In this document: positions 1 to 12,003 of the stretch, in pieces
Layout of the letters: each line of letters opens with the position of its first letter
Position numbering within the stretch: position 1 is the stretch's first letter
Assembly (NCBI RefSeq): GCF_018446385.1
Contig: NC_056002.1
Coordinates: forward strand, 33,776,063 to 33,840,062
From: Zingiber officinale
Taxonomy: Eukaryota; Streptophyta; Magnoliopsida; Zingiberales; Zingiberaceae
DNA length: 64,000 nt
Direction of reading: 5' to 3'
Notes under the pieces: generated by a model
Told to the model about the DNA's origin: nothing
The model's database searches: none
What the model saw: only the letters and a program-made list of their open reading frames with translations
Program-made: the position numbers and the translations under genes

Positions 1-262
1 AGTGTCTAATGCTAGAAACTATGGGAACACAATGGAATAACGAATTGACTAGGAAAGAACTTGAAACCTTAGGAACAAATATGCACTGTGTACTTAAACT
101 AACTCATTAGGTTTGGCAAAACTAATTGAATGTCTTCGCTTAAAGACGATACTACTTGATAGGATTAGATGAACTTATTGAAATTAGGAGATATAAATTC
201 ACATGGATTCTTGATATTGATGCTTGGTTGAGTACAAGCAAAGGTTTAAGTCTGGGGGATTT
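1..262 (+). mobile_element. 3' non-coding tail of a Ty3/gypsy-type LTR retrotransposon, with polypurine tract
   Basis: No open frame of note. The stretch ends in a purine-rich tract (about 250-262, core TCTGGGGGATTT) immediately followed by TGATGTGTGCATTTC, the arrangement expected where an internal region meets its 3' LTR. The phrase resembles the tail of Athila-like plant gypsy elements; that lineage is recalled by pattern and not proven. The rest of the element lies to the left, outside the window. Confidence 0.45.
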
Positions 263-1374
263 TGATGTGTGCATTTCATATAGGTTTTTATCATAGTTTG
301 ACACAAATCTTATCTCATTTTATATATATATATATTTCATACTTTCATCTTTGTGTGCTTTTTCTTGTTACTTTTAGTTCGGAAAACTATTCTTTGCTCA
401 TTTTTATTAATAGAGACGCAAATTGGAGCAAAATGGGGAGTTAAAGAGTAAGAGGAGAAGACCCCACAGTCGGACACGAGCACCCGTGCCACATGGCACG
501 GGCCGTGCTCGGCTCTGTAGCCTCCATACGGTCGTCTGTGCCTAGCCGCACAGGCTATGCCCAGTGGCATGGGATGTGCTCGGCTTTGCAGCCTCGCCAT
601 AGTCGTCCATGTCCAGCGACATGAGTCGTGCCCTGCATATCTGAAGCTCCAATTCCCTATAAAAGGGGATCCGCCAATTGGGTTCGAGGGCTTGGACGAG
701 GGGACTTCGTCCCCCTCCGTGGGAGAGGGCTTTCCCCTCTTAGGGAAATCCTAGAGGCATCATCTTCATCTACTCTGACGATCCGGTCATCTCTGACACA
801 AGGGAACCACTCCAAAGATACTGGGAATCTTCTCCTTGAATATTTCTTATCTCTATTCTATGTTTTGATCTATATGAATGCTTTCATCAGTGTCTTTGGA
901 TTGTAATTCATTTGTTATAGAGTAGTTCTCATGATTTTAGGAGGTAGAGAGTAGTCATTTTGTCATGTGAACATTTACATGTTCCTTGTTTGATGAAATG
1001 CATGTTTATGATTCGGATCTACCGTATTAACATGATCTAGATGCCAAAAGCATGAGATTCATATCTCATGAGGGTTTGGAGATAAATCAAAAGGAAAATC
1101 CGACCATTCGACCCATAAAAAATCGAGACGCGGAGAGTCGGATATGAAAGTACAACCCAATATGCCGCGAGTAATCCTTGGCCGTCATAGGGCTTAATGG
1201 ATCAAACTTAATTCGTTATCACACAGTAGAAAAAGTGATTAATTAGCAATCGTGAGATCTAGTGACAAGGTCCCTTCTACGTTACTATCACTAGTTATGA
1301 TCTTTTAGAAAGTAGACAATGATTAGGAATGATACGTCGTTGTAAAAGTAAAAGTTCACATCGGATACTATAGG
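263..1374 (+). mobile_element. Probable 3' LTR (right boundary unresolved) and flank
   Basis: It begins with TG directly after a polypurine tract. It has a GC-rich, imperfectly repeated segment (about 470-640, repeats of gtgctcggct and ccacatggcacggg type) and a good TATA box at 658-667 (TATAAAAGGG) about 395 bp inside, as in an LTR U3/R junction. No matching 5' LTR or target duplication can be seen because the left end is outside the window, so the true LTR end (somewhere between about 900 and 1374) is not fixed. Short open frames here look non-coding. Confidence 0.4.
658..667 (+). promoter_or_regulatory. TATA box of the LTR at 263
   Basis: TATAAAAGGG sits about 395 bp inside the putative LTR, downstream of GC-rich repeats and upstream of an AT-richer leader. 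Position and sequence fit an LTR core promoter. Confidence 0.4.
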
Positions 1375-4300
1375 TGTAAGATACCGTAAAAATTAAATAA
1401 TAAATGTTATCAGACGAAAAATCTTATTGGATTTTTCTGAAATTTTTAGAAATTTTTCGGGATTTAAACGGAATCCGTATGACCCGTTTTAAGGGGATGG
1501 ATTCGGGGTACAGTGGAAGCCTATTTAGGATACCCATTTAAATAGGAGTTGATTGAGAATTTAACTTAGAGTTTAATTAAATTTAACCTAAGGTATAAAA
1601 ATCAAATCCCTAATTTCCCTTTCATTTCCTCCGATTCTTAATCCCTCTTCTTCCCTATCTCCTTCCCCGATCCCAACTTTTCTTTCTTCTCCCCTTTCTC
1701 TCTCGCGAGCAGTCGACCCGACGTCGATGGGGAGCGATTTTTCTCCGGTGATCTCGTCCTCGCCGCATCGCCTGAGGAAGCGGTGCGGATCTCGACGGCT
1801 CCAACCATCTCCGACAGAGTGATCGCCACTTCGATGGGTTCTTGCTCATGATCGGCGGAGGCTTTGCGACTAGGGCATCGTGGGATGCTTGCTTCGCGTC
1901 GATCGCCGGACATCCGTGAGCAGCCGATGCTAGGGCGAGCGTCATCTGAGGCAACCTCCATCCGATTGTCGACGTTGGCTGTCGCTTTCCTATTCTTGGT
2001 CGCGGACATCAAGCCATTGCTAGGGACTGAGCACCCAATTTCACCTCTTCAGCTGATGCCCTAGTCGTCGATCCACAACTGACCGGGTGTGCTGGATATC
2101 TGCTGGAGGTCGCCCATTGTGTCGGATCTACGCTTGACATCGCCACTGCTTTCCGATGCCCTAGTGTGGTCACCGATTTCCTCTGTCTTAGATCGACACC
2201 AAAGTGGTCGGAAAGGAAGCTGTAGATCTGAATTTGTGGTGAGTGTTATAACGTATTGGATTAGCAAGATTTGATTCATGTTTTGTTTGGATGTCAAGAT
2301 TAGGTGTGTGATCGATCTTTGTAGCTTCGGCAAGGATTTGGACCACTGGTGGCTGGCTGTAGCTACCAAATTTTTCTTTCCGGCTATCCTTCTACTTGCT
2401 AGGATTGGTGTGGGACTCTCCTCTTGCTTTGACGTGAAGCTCTCGGCCAGAATTCCTCGAAACCGCATTGTATCAACCAAACAACATGGTTTTGGTCAGA
2501 AACCAGAGATTGACTCAGGGGTAAGTTATTGGTTTAGAGGTTATGCATCAGTATTGGATCTAATGCTTAGCTGTGGATGTATTGATTTTGTTTTAGGACA
2601 TATGATCCCTTATTTAGTACTGATTTAGGTTTTTTGGTTTAGATGGTAAAAGCTCCGCCCAACACTGCTCACCCTTTTTCGGCAGCAAGCACATCTTCGG
2701 CTGTGGATCACCCGCTGATCTTCTGAGGTTAGGTGAGTTTTTGAAGTTAATCTCATGTCTATATTTGGGTGTGATTAGGGTGATGTAGGTTGAATTGATT
2801 ATGGATTAATTAGTTGAAATGGATGAATTGTGTGAGATTGATTCATGGTTAAGGAATTGGAAATCGGCTGTGATATATTGATTTGGTTGAATCTTGGATT
2901 GATTGGTGGATTTAGAAGGATTTATGATAAGTTTGGATTATGTTTGGATTTAGGAGAAGTTGGATTGAGGATTAATTGGAAGATTAATCAGATATCAGAT
3001 TTGATTGGAGTGATCCTATTGGGTTAGGGATTTTATTTAGCTATTTAATTCATATGAATTTAGCTAAATAAAATATAAATATATTGATTTCTACAGGACT
3101 TGGATTCGGGACGAGCGTCTCGACGCGGGATTACTTGGCACGATCTACATTTTGAGGCGGGTATTTCTTTCTTGGCTCTATGTAGATTTTTATTGAGCTT
3201 AGTGCATGGTTTTATGTGATGGATTAGGCTGCATTTCCTTATATCGTATTTGTTGGTTGCCTTCCTGCTTGATACTTATGCTTGATCTTTGAGATGTCCT
3301 AGTTATATCATATACAGTCTCTACTCTTGATTTCTACTCTGCTGTGATTACGCATGTAGAGTATGTATTGTAGGGATTGTCGAGTGGTTGGATTTATCAT
3401 GCTGATTTATGCATATAATGTGGATTGTATGTAGCTTGGTATGTGTTTTAGGAGTCATCATGTTGACCGTACATTTGCATGTTGTATGTACACACGTGTT
3501 TGGTTATGTACTTTTGGAGGAGTTATGTTGATTGTATGTTTGTGGTTTATACACGTGTCTGATGTGTTTATTACTGGAGGATACATGTTGATTGTATTTA
3601 TGTATATGTGTCTTGTGGGATTATTGGAGATTCTTAGTTGATTATACATGTGTAGTTGTGTACATGTGTTTGGGGAGATGTGTGGATTTATCATGACAAT
3701 TATATTCATGTCGTGGAGTGCTTATGTGGAGTTAGAGTTTGCATGGATGATGACGGTGTCTGTATCATAATTATATATATATCATGTTCATCATTCATTG
3801 CATACTGACGACTATCGTCTTCTTTGTAGTTGAGAGGGTTGTCAGTTTTTATAGTTGTCCACTCTACCACTGATGGAGAGTGGTAGCTAGGAGTGGAGCT
3901 ATGTCCTGTCGCGCTTACTCAGCTGCTCAGTATTTTTACTCTGTCAGCCTCGACCACTCTGGAGTAGTGGATCTTGAGGGTATAGTAGTCAGAGGGCTTG
4001 AGTTGTAAGTGGTCACGGACCCTTAGCTATATAGTTAGATAACTACATAGTATACTGTCGCCTCAGTCGCTTTATAGCGGTTACGTGCGTGAGGTTTGTA
4101 CGGTTTGTCATGGACCCAAGCCTCTCGGCCATACTGGGTCGTGGTGTCTGGAGAGGTGTCGGGGTGACCATGGAGCATGAATACACATTTGCATATGATG
4201 CGCGGTGCATCGGTGGATATATACTTGCATACATGCCTAGTAGATACTAGTTGCATGTGATTGTGGTTGTTGCACTTGTTTGAGATATGCTTGTTGCATA

Positions 4301-5130
4301 TGGTTGTCATGCTACATACATGTCATTTATTTTACATGTATATGCAATCGTATTTATATTGCACAGGTGTCACGGGTATATCTGTTGCAGATCCGGTGAA
4401 TTTACTGATCATTGTACCATATGTCGATTCCAGATTGGGTATGTATCTGTCATTATGTTAGTTGTGGTTTGTACAGTTTATATGTCAGATTTTTATGTCT
4501 ATTATGTTAGGTGCATTGATTATGATAGTATGATCATGTTCTTTATTCCCTATTGAGACTGTATACTTGTGATCTCCATGTTGTTTATGGACCATGCACT
4601 ATCTTGTCTATTACCCGCTGAGTTACCTATACTCACCACCGCATGTATACATTTATGTTTTCAGGTAGCTTGTAGATGGTTGGTGTCGCTCGGAGTATCT
4701 TGTCTATCGGGTCCTACGTCACATCCGAAGACCGTACTTGTTTTCTTTTGTATATATTTTTATTATTTCTGGCATTGTATTTGTGTTTAACCATGTGGTT
4801 ATCTTCAGGTTTTGGTGTTGTATTTGTGTTTAAGCCGTGCCGGCATGCATTGTATTTATTTGGTTTGTGTGGGCTTTCCTGTATTGTTTTTCCGCTGTGT
4901 TGGTTTTTTTGTATGGCCGAGTGGGCTGTTAAATATTTATATAACTGCGTGGTTGTTGTCTCTTTTATTCCAGCCGAGTAGGCTGATGATATATACTGCG
5001 TGGTTGTGTAAATATTTCAGTCGTATGTGGCTGATGTATATTTGTTTGTAGTGATGCTTCATATTGTCACCGGTACAGGGGAGATGTTGTCGGATTTTTG
5101 TCTGACAGAGACTCCTTTGGGGGCGTGACA
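1375..5130 (+). mobile_element. Solo LTR of a large Ty3/gypsy element, 3756 bp
   Basis: The left end reads TGTAAGATACC and the right end GGGGGCGTGACA. Both sides carry the same 5-bp target duplication ATAGG (1370-1374 and 5131-5135), so the boundaries are firm. No PBS, gag or pol lies between them: this is one LTR left by LTR-LTR recombination. A TATA box lies at 1594-1602. The start (TGTAA..CC, then an ATTTTTCTGAAATTTTTAG motif near 1433) matches the start of the solo LTR at 39927-42386 read on its own strand, so the two are related. Ends of the type TGTAACGCCC..GGGCGTTACA are known from Tekay/Del-like plant gypsy LTRs. Internal open frames (1638-2628, 4261-5239) are not conserved proteins. 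Confidence 0.85.
1594..1602 (+). promoter_or_regulatory. TATA box of the solo LTR
   Basis: TATAAAAAT lies 220 bp inside the LTR and is followed by a pyrimidine-rich leader (ccctaatttccctttcatttcctcc), as expected at the U3/R border of a gypsy LTR. Confidence 0.5.
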
Positions 5131-5445
5131 ATAGGATGGTGTACTTATATAAATATTCATTGAAGATATAAAACCAAACATAGATTAGATATTTACAATT
5201 ATTTGATTGATATCGAAGTCCTAGAATTACCTTCACCACTACCTCTTTTTGTGATCTCTCTGCTTTCTGATCTAGATCTCTCTATCTTTTTTCTGCAATC
5301 ACTTTGCCTTCTTTTTGTGATATTCTCTGTCTTCTCATTAAGATCTTACTACCTTCTCTATGTGATCTCATTGATTTCTGTTCTAATTTCTCTACCTTCT
5401 TTATGTGATCTTCTCTGCATCTCTCTCAACTCTAGCTTCTTTCCT

Positions 5446-5541
5446 TGTTTAGTGATGCACGCAAATCCTTAATTATTTAAACAATTTATTTTATGTTTAG
5501 TGATGCACGCAAATCCTTAATTATTTAAACAATTTATTTTA
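5446..5541 (+). repeat. 48-bp perfect tandem duplication
   Basis: Two adjacent identical copies (5446-5493 and 5494-5541), beginning tgtttagtgatgcacgcaaa. They lie in AT-rich intergenic sequence (5136-5930) that otherwise shows a TC-rich, low-complexity stretch (5210-5440) and no gene. Identity of the copies indicates a recent event or an assembly duplication. Confidence 0.85.
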
Positions 5542-6009
5542 CAATTTTAACTTGCACTTGATTCACAATCCTCCTGAAATCAATATTTTTATTACTTACC
5601 AATGTCCCTGGGCACTTACGGATTTGCCACCACATCGAGTACCAAGAAAATATTGAAAACATCTCTCAGGAATCGCATTTACGTAAGGCCAGCCACATGA
5701 CTCTAAAAAGGTATTAATCTTACAGATTCAGATATACTTTGATAAATTTATCTAATAATTCCTAATGATTAAACATGAATAATTTAGAATTTATAAGTTA
5801 TGATTTTCATCAAAAAGGTAATTTTGTTCTAGCAGATGCTTAACTTGGTGTTCCAGAATGGACTAGTTTAACACCATATTCACAACAATAGATGGACTAC
5901 TCTATTAGCTGAAGGTCATTTTTTTTTTTCAATATATATAGAAACGGAGCATACAACAGATGCCTAGTCTTTTATTGCAAAACAACTATTCATACACCAC
6001 AAACCACAG

Positions 6010-6099
6010 GCACAGGGAAAGAGAAACATATTACAAAGCAAAACCCATAACAAAGCACAGGGCAAGAGAGACATATTACAAAGCAAAACCCATAACAAA
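6010..6099 (+). repeat. 45-bp tandem duplication in the 3' flank of the Aux/IAA gene
   Basis: Copies 6010-6054 and 6055-6099 differ at only two positions (for example gggaaagag against gggcaagag). They lie 315-405 bp downstream of the Aux/IAA stop codon and so probably in or just beyond its 3' UTR. Confidence 0.8.
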
Positions 6100-6414
6100 G
6101 CAATTCAAACTGTATTCATAACATTTCCCGGCTCTAGCAAAGCATAATGGCATCACAAACAAAGTTCTTGTTAAGTATAAACCACTACTTCTATGGATAC
6201 ACAAGATAATCAAGAGAGGATCAATGGCTGGATTACACCAGTCTACTTATTGTCACAATACCGTTTACTATAGTTTAAACCAACACACGTTTACCTAAGT
6301 ACAATATTCTTATTCCTACTTTCTCAAAGATGCTGATTCCAAACATATGTAAAAACCAGAGTAGCCAATTTCTGTACACGATACCAACATTTGTTGGTAG
6401 TCGGGGAACCAAAT

Positions 6415-8932
6415 TCACTGCACTTTGGTGCATCCTTGAGTTGCTCTTGGAGCTACATTGATCCACGGAGACAAATATTATTAAAAATATAAATGCTAAT
6501 CAAGCAGCATCAGTTAAAGATCAAAATTACCTAGATTGACAGCTTCAGAGCTTTTCATTAACCTAAGACGCTTGCATGAAGCAACAAACATTCTGCAAGG
6601 AAAAAAAGAACTTAGAATTGCTCTTGTGGTAATGACAAACTATGCAGCATCTTGAACCACGTGAGGAATCACAGGAGTACTGGATGACGACTTAAACAAA
6701 AACAACAAACTACTACTAGGCAGCAGAACAAATTGAAAATTACAGCGATGGGTAAAAGTCTTCTACAAGCCACGTCTTAACTTATTGATTGAATACCCTT
6801 CTCTGTTTTTGATGGTGATGGTCCTGTTGTTTTAAAGCCATGTAGTCCCTTGTATCGTATTGGTCACTGATTCTGTTTGTTTTCACCATAATCATACACT
6901 TAGGTTATTAGGTTAGCTAAATATGTTGAGTGATCTGTGTCTTTTTTTGAGTTATTCTTGTAATCAGAAGTCACATTATTCTCCTCAAATGGTGAAATGG
7001 ATCATTTCTTTGTGAGCTCTGACATGTACCTCTTTCTTAGATACCATATGTGCCTCATAAGCCTTTGTAAAGGATTTCCACTACTACCTAGTTTTGAATT
7101 AAAGCATACCGTGCCCATCCATACTTATTAATAATGATCTTGAACTCCTCATTGCTTATCAAGAAGGCTGTTTTGCTCTTTTGCATCTATTCGAGCAAGT
7201 TAATTCTAATTATCAACTAGGCGATTTCACTTTGAAAGATCCTTGCATAATCAGGTGGATTATATGTACAACAAGCTTGTGATTTGTGACATCTGAGCAC
7301 TGGCTTGAGTTGGAGTGTTTAGACCATATATGTAATTAATTATATTTATAAAGCAAATAAGCCCTGCTTTGCTTGCTCCTACATCATCCTCCATAGCTTT
7401 TAATTGTTTCTGTTATCCTCCTTGATATCTAGGCTGGTGAAATGACTATGAAACTAGAATCGAACACAAACTTATTGTCCGAAAAAGAAAGCATTAAGGG
7501 TAACAGATTTTGACCATAATGTTTTAGCTTGAAACAACTTTTCCTAATTTACCATCAGACAAGACAGAGTCCTAGCTCCAGTCATGCATGCCAATTTCTT
7601 ACATTTGCCAACCAGACGAATCATCAAGGTGCTCTCTCCCAAAGCAAGACTGTCTCCCATTTTCACCAATCAACTGTAGTCCCATGTGCAGTCATCATAC
7701 CCCCTTCAAAATTTTCTTTGTTAATTGTAACAAGTTTTGATCTGCCAATTTGTGCTAAGTCATTGCGGTCTCCATAAAAAAATGATTATATACCCTCTTT
7801 TGACATAATTATACTGGATGTATGCCATTAAATTTCCTATGATTCCTATTCAACAATAAATTTAACTGCTGATTATAACTTTCTTAACGACACATTCACA
7901 TGCATAAATGGATTTTTTTTCTCATTATGAAAGAACTTAACTAATGCTCATTTGAAAGGGATAATCGAGCAGTAGTCGGAAGGAATGTTTGAACATGAAG
8001 TAACTTTCCACTTGTAGCATTAGTTATGCATCCGTCTAAAGCAAGAATGACAATAAGAGGAGCAAAACAATCAAATTCAAACATGATAATTAGTTGGTCT
8101 GCAATGGCACTGATCCATGCGTTGTCTAACTGAAGAACAAGGAAACATACATTTGCGTTTTTCTATGTATATTTCAAAATTAATTGAGGGCAAAACTTAC
8201 TTCCAGGGAACGTCACCAACAAGCATCCAATCACCATCTTTGTCCTCATACGTCGGCACAAACTCTGTCCCACTCACAGGATCAACTAGCCTCCTCTCAT
8301 TGGGATAATTTCCTACGGAAATTAGGAACAAAATTCCATGAACCCTTCCAATTTATCGAAAAGGAAGAGATCCCAAACAAAGCAATACGATGCCGAATGA
8401 CAATGGCGAATATATATGCATGTAAGTATTGATGCGACCTAGAGATGGGTGAGAGAGAGGAATGGAAAAACTTACGGGCAGTGAAGCAAGAGAACATCTC
8501 CTCGAGGGCAGTGAGCAACTGCTGGTATCCAGTGTAGGCCTCCAGGTCAACCTTACGAAGGTAGGGCGCCCCGTCGACGGCCACCTTCACGTAGGTGAAA
8601 CTCTTGAGAGCGCTTCGCCGGAACGATCTCACCGGTGGCCATCCCACCACTTGAGCCCTTCAGAAGGAAGAAATTTTAGGTCAAGATTGGGATTTAAAAA
8701 AACGCACACACACAAGCAACGCCGAGACTGGTGTTGCTTACTTAGCTTCGGGAGGTTTGTTGGCGGACCCTTCGGAGGAATCGGAGGGGCGATGGTCATC
8801 CGACGGGCCTCGCTTCCTTTCGGGGTCAGATCTAGTGGCACCGGGCGGGGCGAGGGTGAGCTGCGTCTCTTCGTAGTCAAGGCCGGAGGCGTCCGACTCG
8901 GTGGAGCTGTGCGCCGTCTCCGTCGTGGACAT
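6415..8932 (-). CDS. Aux/IAA auxin-response repressor, 194 aa, five exons
   Basis: Exons, in order of translation: 8742-8932, 8476-8657, 8201-8312, 6531-6592, 6415-6452. All introns are GT..AG, phases join cleanly and the total is 585 nt including TGA. Aux/IAA proteins are short-lived nuclear repressors that bind ARF transcription factors and are degraded through TIR1/AFB when auxin is present. Domain I is unusual: residues 21-31 read [11 protein letters not shown] in place of the LxLxL repression motif. Domain II has the degron VVGWPPVR (67-74). The PB1 region (domains III/IV) has the basic YVKV (86-89), VDLEAY (100-105) and the acidic DKDGDW (148-153) followed by GDVPW. The C-terminus is short, ending KVQ. 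Intron 3 (6593-8200, 1608 bp) is the longest and holds no gene. Length is typical of smaller family members. The paralogue number cannot be assigned. Confidence 0.95.
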
Positions 8933-10089
8933 GGTGACGGCAAGGTGGGAAGAGGAGGAAGAGGGTTAGAGGGAGGAGGAGAAGCAGCGGGGGGAGGGAT
9001 GATTGGAGTGTAGCCCAGGGCTGTGGCTTGGAGTTGTCTCCTCTGGACCGGACCGGTCCATGTGAAGCGTCATGACTTCCCACTAAAGCAAAAAGCAAAA
9101 AACAAAAATAAAAAGGATTCCTCACCGTTACAAACAAAATATAGTAATGATAATAATATTTAATAGTACTTTTTCTGCTTTTCTGGACTTCTTCCCCTAG
9201 AATTTCCGTATTATCAACCTACTCCCTCGAGTTTCTAATTTATCGTCCGAGCAACCGAAATTCGAAAGGCAAAACGAAAGGAGGAAATTTTCAAAATACC
9301 CCACTAAATTATCAACCTATTTCCAGGGCAGTCCCTTGGGTTTCTAATTTCTCATTGCAATATCCGAATTGCCTTGCTAGTCTCAAATTAATAGAATAAT
9401 GTTTTGAAAGTCTTTCATGATTGAACCACTCATTTACTAATAATAGTAATAATTTGTTTTTACAAGTAAATTATAAATAATAATAAGGTGAACCTTGTCA
9501 ATTCATCCCAAATCAATAATAAATCATGATAATTAAAGAGACATGCGGATAAGAAAATGAATTATACAGGTATAAAAATTTATGTCATGTCAATCTTAAA
9601 ATTCCAACCTCAATCTCAAATGGTAAATTTTCATTCACTTAGCCCCCACAAGTATACATGTCAGCACTCAAATTAAAAACGGCAAATAAGACTGGTTTAT
9701 CCTAATTTAGGCACGTGAAATTACCTAACGTCCAATTCTTTAGTTAAAATAGTGATTTTAATAACAAAAGAGTGAAGGAATAAGTGAAAAGGGTTTTTTT
9801 TTTTATTTGAATTGGTTAAAAAAAAAATTAAAACAACCATATGTTTCATTTTAATCTATTTTTTTCAATAATATTATAGTAATTATGAGATTATAATCAC
9901 TATAACTATAAAATAACTATTACGATCTCATAGTTATTATATAGTTATAGTAATTATGATTTTATAATTGTTATAATTATATAACTATAGTAAGTTAGTA
10001 ACTATAGGATCCTTGTAACTACTACAATTATGTAGTAGATATGATCTCATATCTATTATAATATAATATTAATTAGAAATAAGCTCTTA
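8933..10089. other. Upstream region of the Aux/IAA gene and AT-rich intergenic sequence
   Basis: Bases 8933-9060 are GA-rich on the plus strand, consistent with the 5' UTR and promoter of the minus-strand gene. From 9100 the sequence is AT-rich with short inverted AT repeats (9880-10070, variants of atagttatagtaattatgat). I see no open frame with a recognisable product. Confidence 0.5.
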
Positions 10090-10298
10090 GGGTGCGTTTG
10101 GTTCAAGTCATCGTGTATAATCTTGGTTATGTGATTATCAGGTAATCACATAACCAAGGTTATAGGGAATAAAACATAACCAAATATTGTTTGGTTCAAC
10201 TTAAGTAATGCAACAAAAACTTATTTGTTTGAAGGTTTTAATGAATACCTTGTTTAATATTTTACCGTATTACCCTCAGTTACAAAACCAACTATACA

Positions 10299-10335
<37 letters not shown>

Positions 10336-10885
10336 TATTATTATTATTATTATTTATTTTTTAATATTTTTTTACTTTTCTTTTTCCTGTATATTTTTTT
10401 ACTTTTTTTATGTGTTTTTTTATTTTTTAATGTTTTTATATTTTTATATTATTTATATTTATATTTTTTTTATTTTTTTACATTTTTTTAAATTTTAATT
10501 TTAATTTTTAATTTTTTTTAAAAAATTTTTATTTTTTTATTTTGTAAATTATTTATTTTTTAAAAAAATAAATTTTTAAATTTTTTAAAACATTTTTTTA
10601 TTTTTTTTACATTTTTTAATATTTTTTTTACATTTTTTCTCTTTTTTTCATGTTTTTTCTTATCGGAGGGTATTTTTGGTAAAAAAAATTCGTTAACCCC
10701 GGAATCAACAAAAACCTTAGTTTTCTGAGGTTTTCCGATTCCGGGCTGCATGACCCTTTTGCTGACGTGTCGGGTATGAAACATTACTTGGGAATCATCG
10801 AATACCTAAACCAAACAAGGTTTTTGTTGATAACCTTGGATGGATAACCAAGGTTATCAAGAATAACCCCGAACCAAACGCACCC
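10090..10885. mobile_element. Tourist/PIF-Harbinger-like MITE, 796 bp
   Basis: Perfect 15-bp terminal inverted repeats, GGGTGCGTTTGGTTC at the left and GAACCAAACGCACCC at the right, flanked by TTA on both sides (10087-10089 and 10886-10888). A 3-bp TTA/TAA duplication is the mark of PIF/Harbinger insertions. Subterminal copies of ataaccttgg/ccaaggttat occur in both orientations. The interior is very AT-rich and contains a (TTA)n microsatellite. No transposase frame exists, so it is non-autonomous. Confidence 0.85.
10300..10356 (+). repeat. (TTA)n microsatellite inside the MITE
   Basis: About 18 TTA/ATT triplets with two slips, followed by T-rich low-complexity sequence to about 10660. Open frames here (poly-Leu/Ile/Phe) are artefacts of the repeat. 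Confidence 0.85.
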
Positions 10886-10920
10886 TTAATGTTGTACTAT
10901 AATATAATTGATATGGGTTA

Positions 10921-11955
10921 TGATAAATTAACCTCTCAGAGTGGAGGTCAAGGATGAGAGGAAGAAGGGGGTGCTCATAGCCGGTTGAATGTATGATTAG
11001 TAGGACAAAGGTCGACCGAATAAAAGGTTCTCTGAATGCACTCGACCAAGCTTAGAGGTGTTCGGCTTTATAAAGCTTCTAGTATATGAATGATCGAGCA
11101 AAGGCCGAACGAGCACGAAAGTTCTTGTATGCGCTTGGATAGGAAAAGCCCGACCGAGATTAGAGGTGTTCGGCCTTATAAAACTTTTAGTATATAAATG
11201 ACCAAGCAAGATATGCTTTACAAAAGGTTTTTTTTTTATATATGATCGATTTAAACGACCGACCGACCGAGACATATTTCACAAAAGGTATTCTTAACAT
11301 ATGATTAGCTTAAATGATCCGTTGACGTATGTTTCACAAAAGGTATTCTTAATATGTCACTGGCTTGAATAATCGGTCGAAATACATGTAGTAGATTATT
11401 TTATGACAGCTTGGCAAGTTAGTGGGAAATATTCTCTCAAAACTTCTTCAATTGTAGGGGTACATTCTTCTACATATTTCATTAAAATGAGATGTCATAA
11501 ACGACAAAAGCGGTACATCTGAGATATGAAAAAGATTCCTTGAAAAATTATTGGGAGAGGTCTAGGTTGTACTTTCTCCATCTTTTAATAAACTCTAACA
11601 AATCAAGGATCACCTCATGATTGCGGAGGTTATATGAGGTAGTATAAAAAGGGGAGTCCTGTCCGCTAGCAAGGTATGCTGACGCTCACAAATTTTGGTA
11701 TCTAAAACTCTACTTCTTCGTACTTTCATTACTGTGCTTCTGCTTCTTCCACTTTGAAGAGAGGGAACTGACTTGAGCATCGTAGGACCTAGCCAGGGAT
11801 TCTCATCTCGATCTTAGGTCGCTAATGCTTTGTTAGCTTGTCTCGCTGTGCGCCGGATGGTTGAGAAGCTTCTCCGAATCTCCAAAAGTTCATCTTCCTC
11901 GAAGCCACCGTTCATCGGAGCCCGCATACCTTCTCGCAAATTTCAGATAGGATCA
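10921..11955 (+). mobile_element. 5' LTR of a decayed Ty3/gypsy (Tat/Retand-like) element
   Basis: The right end ..ataggatca at 11955 is followed by a primer-site-like stretch (aatttgacgttgtctgtggg) matching, with mutations, the LTR/PBS junction of the intact element at 17202. A TATA box (TATAAAAAGG) lies at 11643-11652. The left end is tentative (TGATAAATT at 10921), since the partner LTR and target duplication are missing. Confidence 0.6.
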
Positions 11956-12003
11956 AATTTGACGTTGTCTGTGGGAATCTTCACCTGAATTTGAAGCTAC
12001 AAG

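Noticed and set aside
1638-2628. Candidate gene with a 5' UTR-like leader and GT-type donors
   Set aside because: The interval lies wholly inside the solo LTR bounded by ATAGG duplications, and the frames on both strands show no domain.
8462-9013. 183-codon plus-strand frame
   Set aside because: Antisense to Aux/IAA exons 1 and 2, whose protein motifs are on the minus strand.
10208-10498. 96-codon hydrophobic frame resembling a membrane protein
   Set aside because: Product of the TTA/T-rich microsatellite in the MITE.
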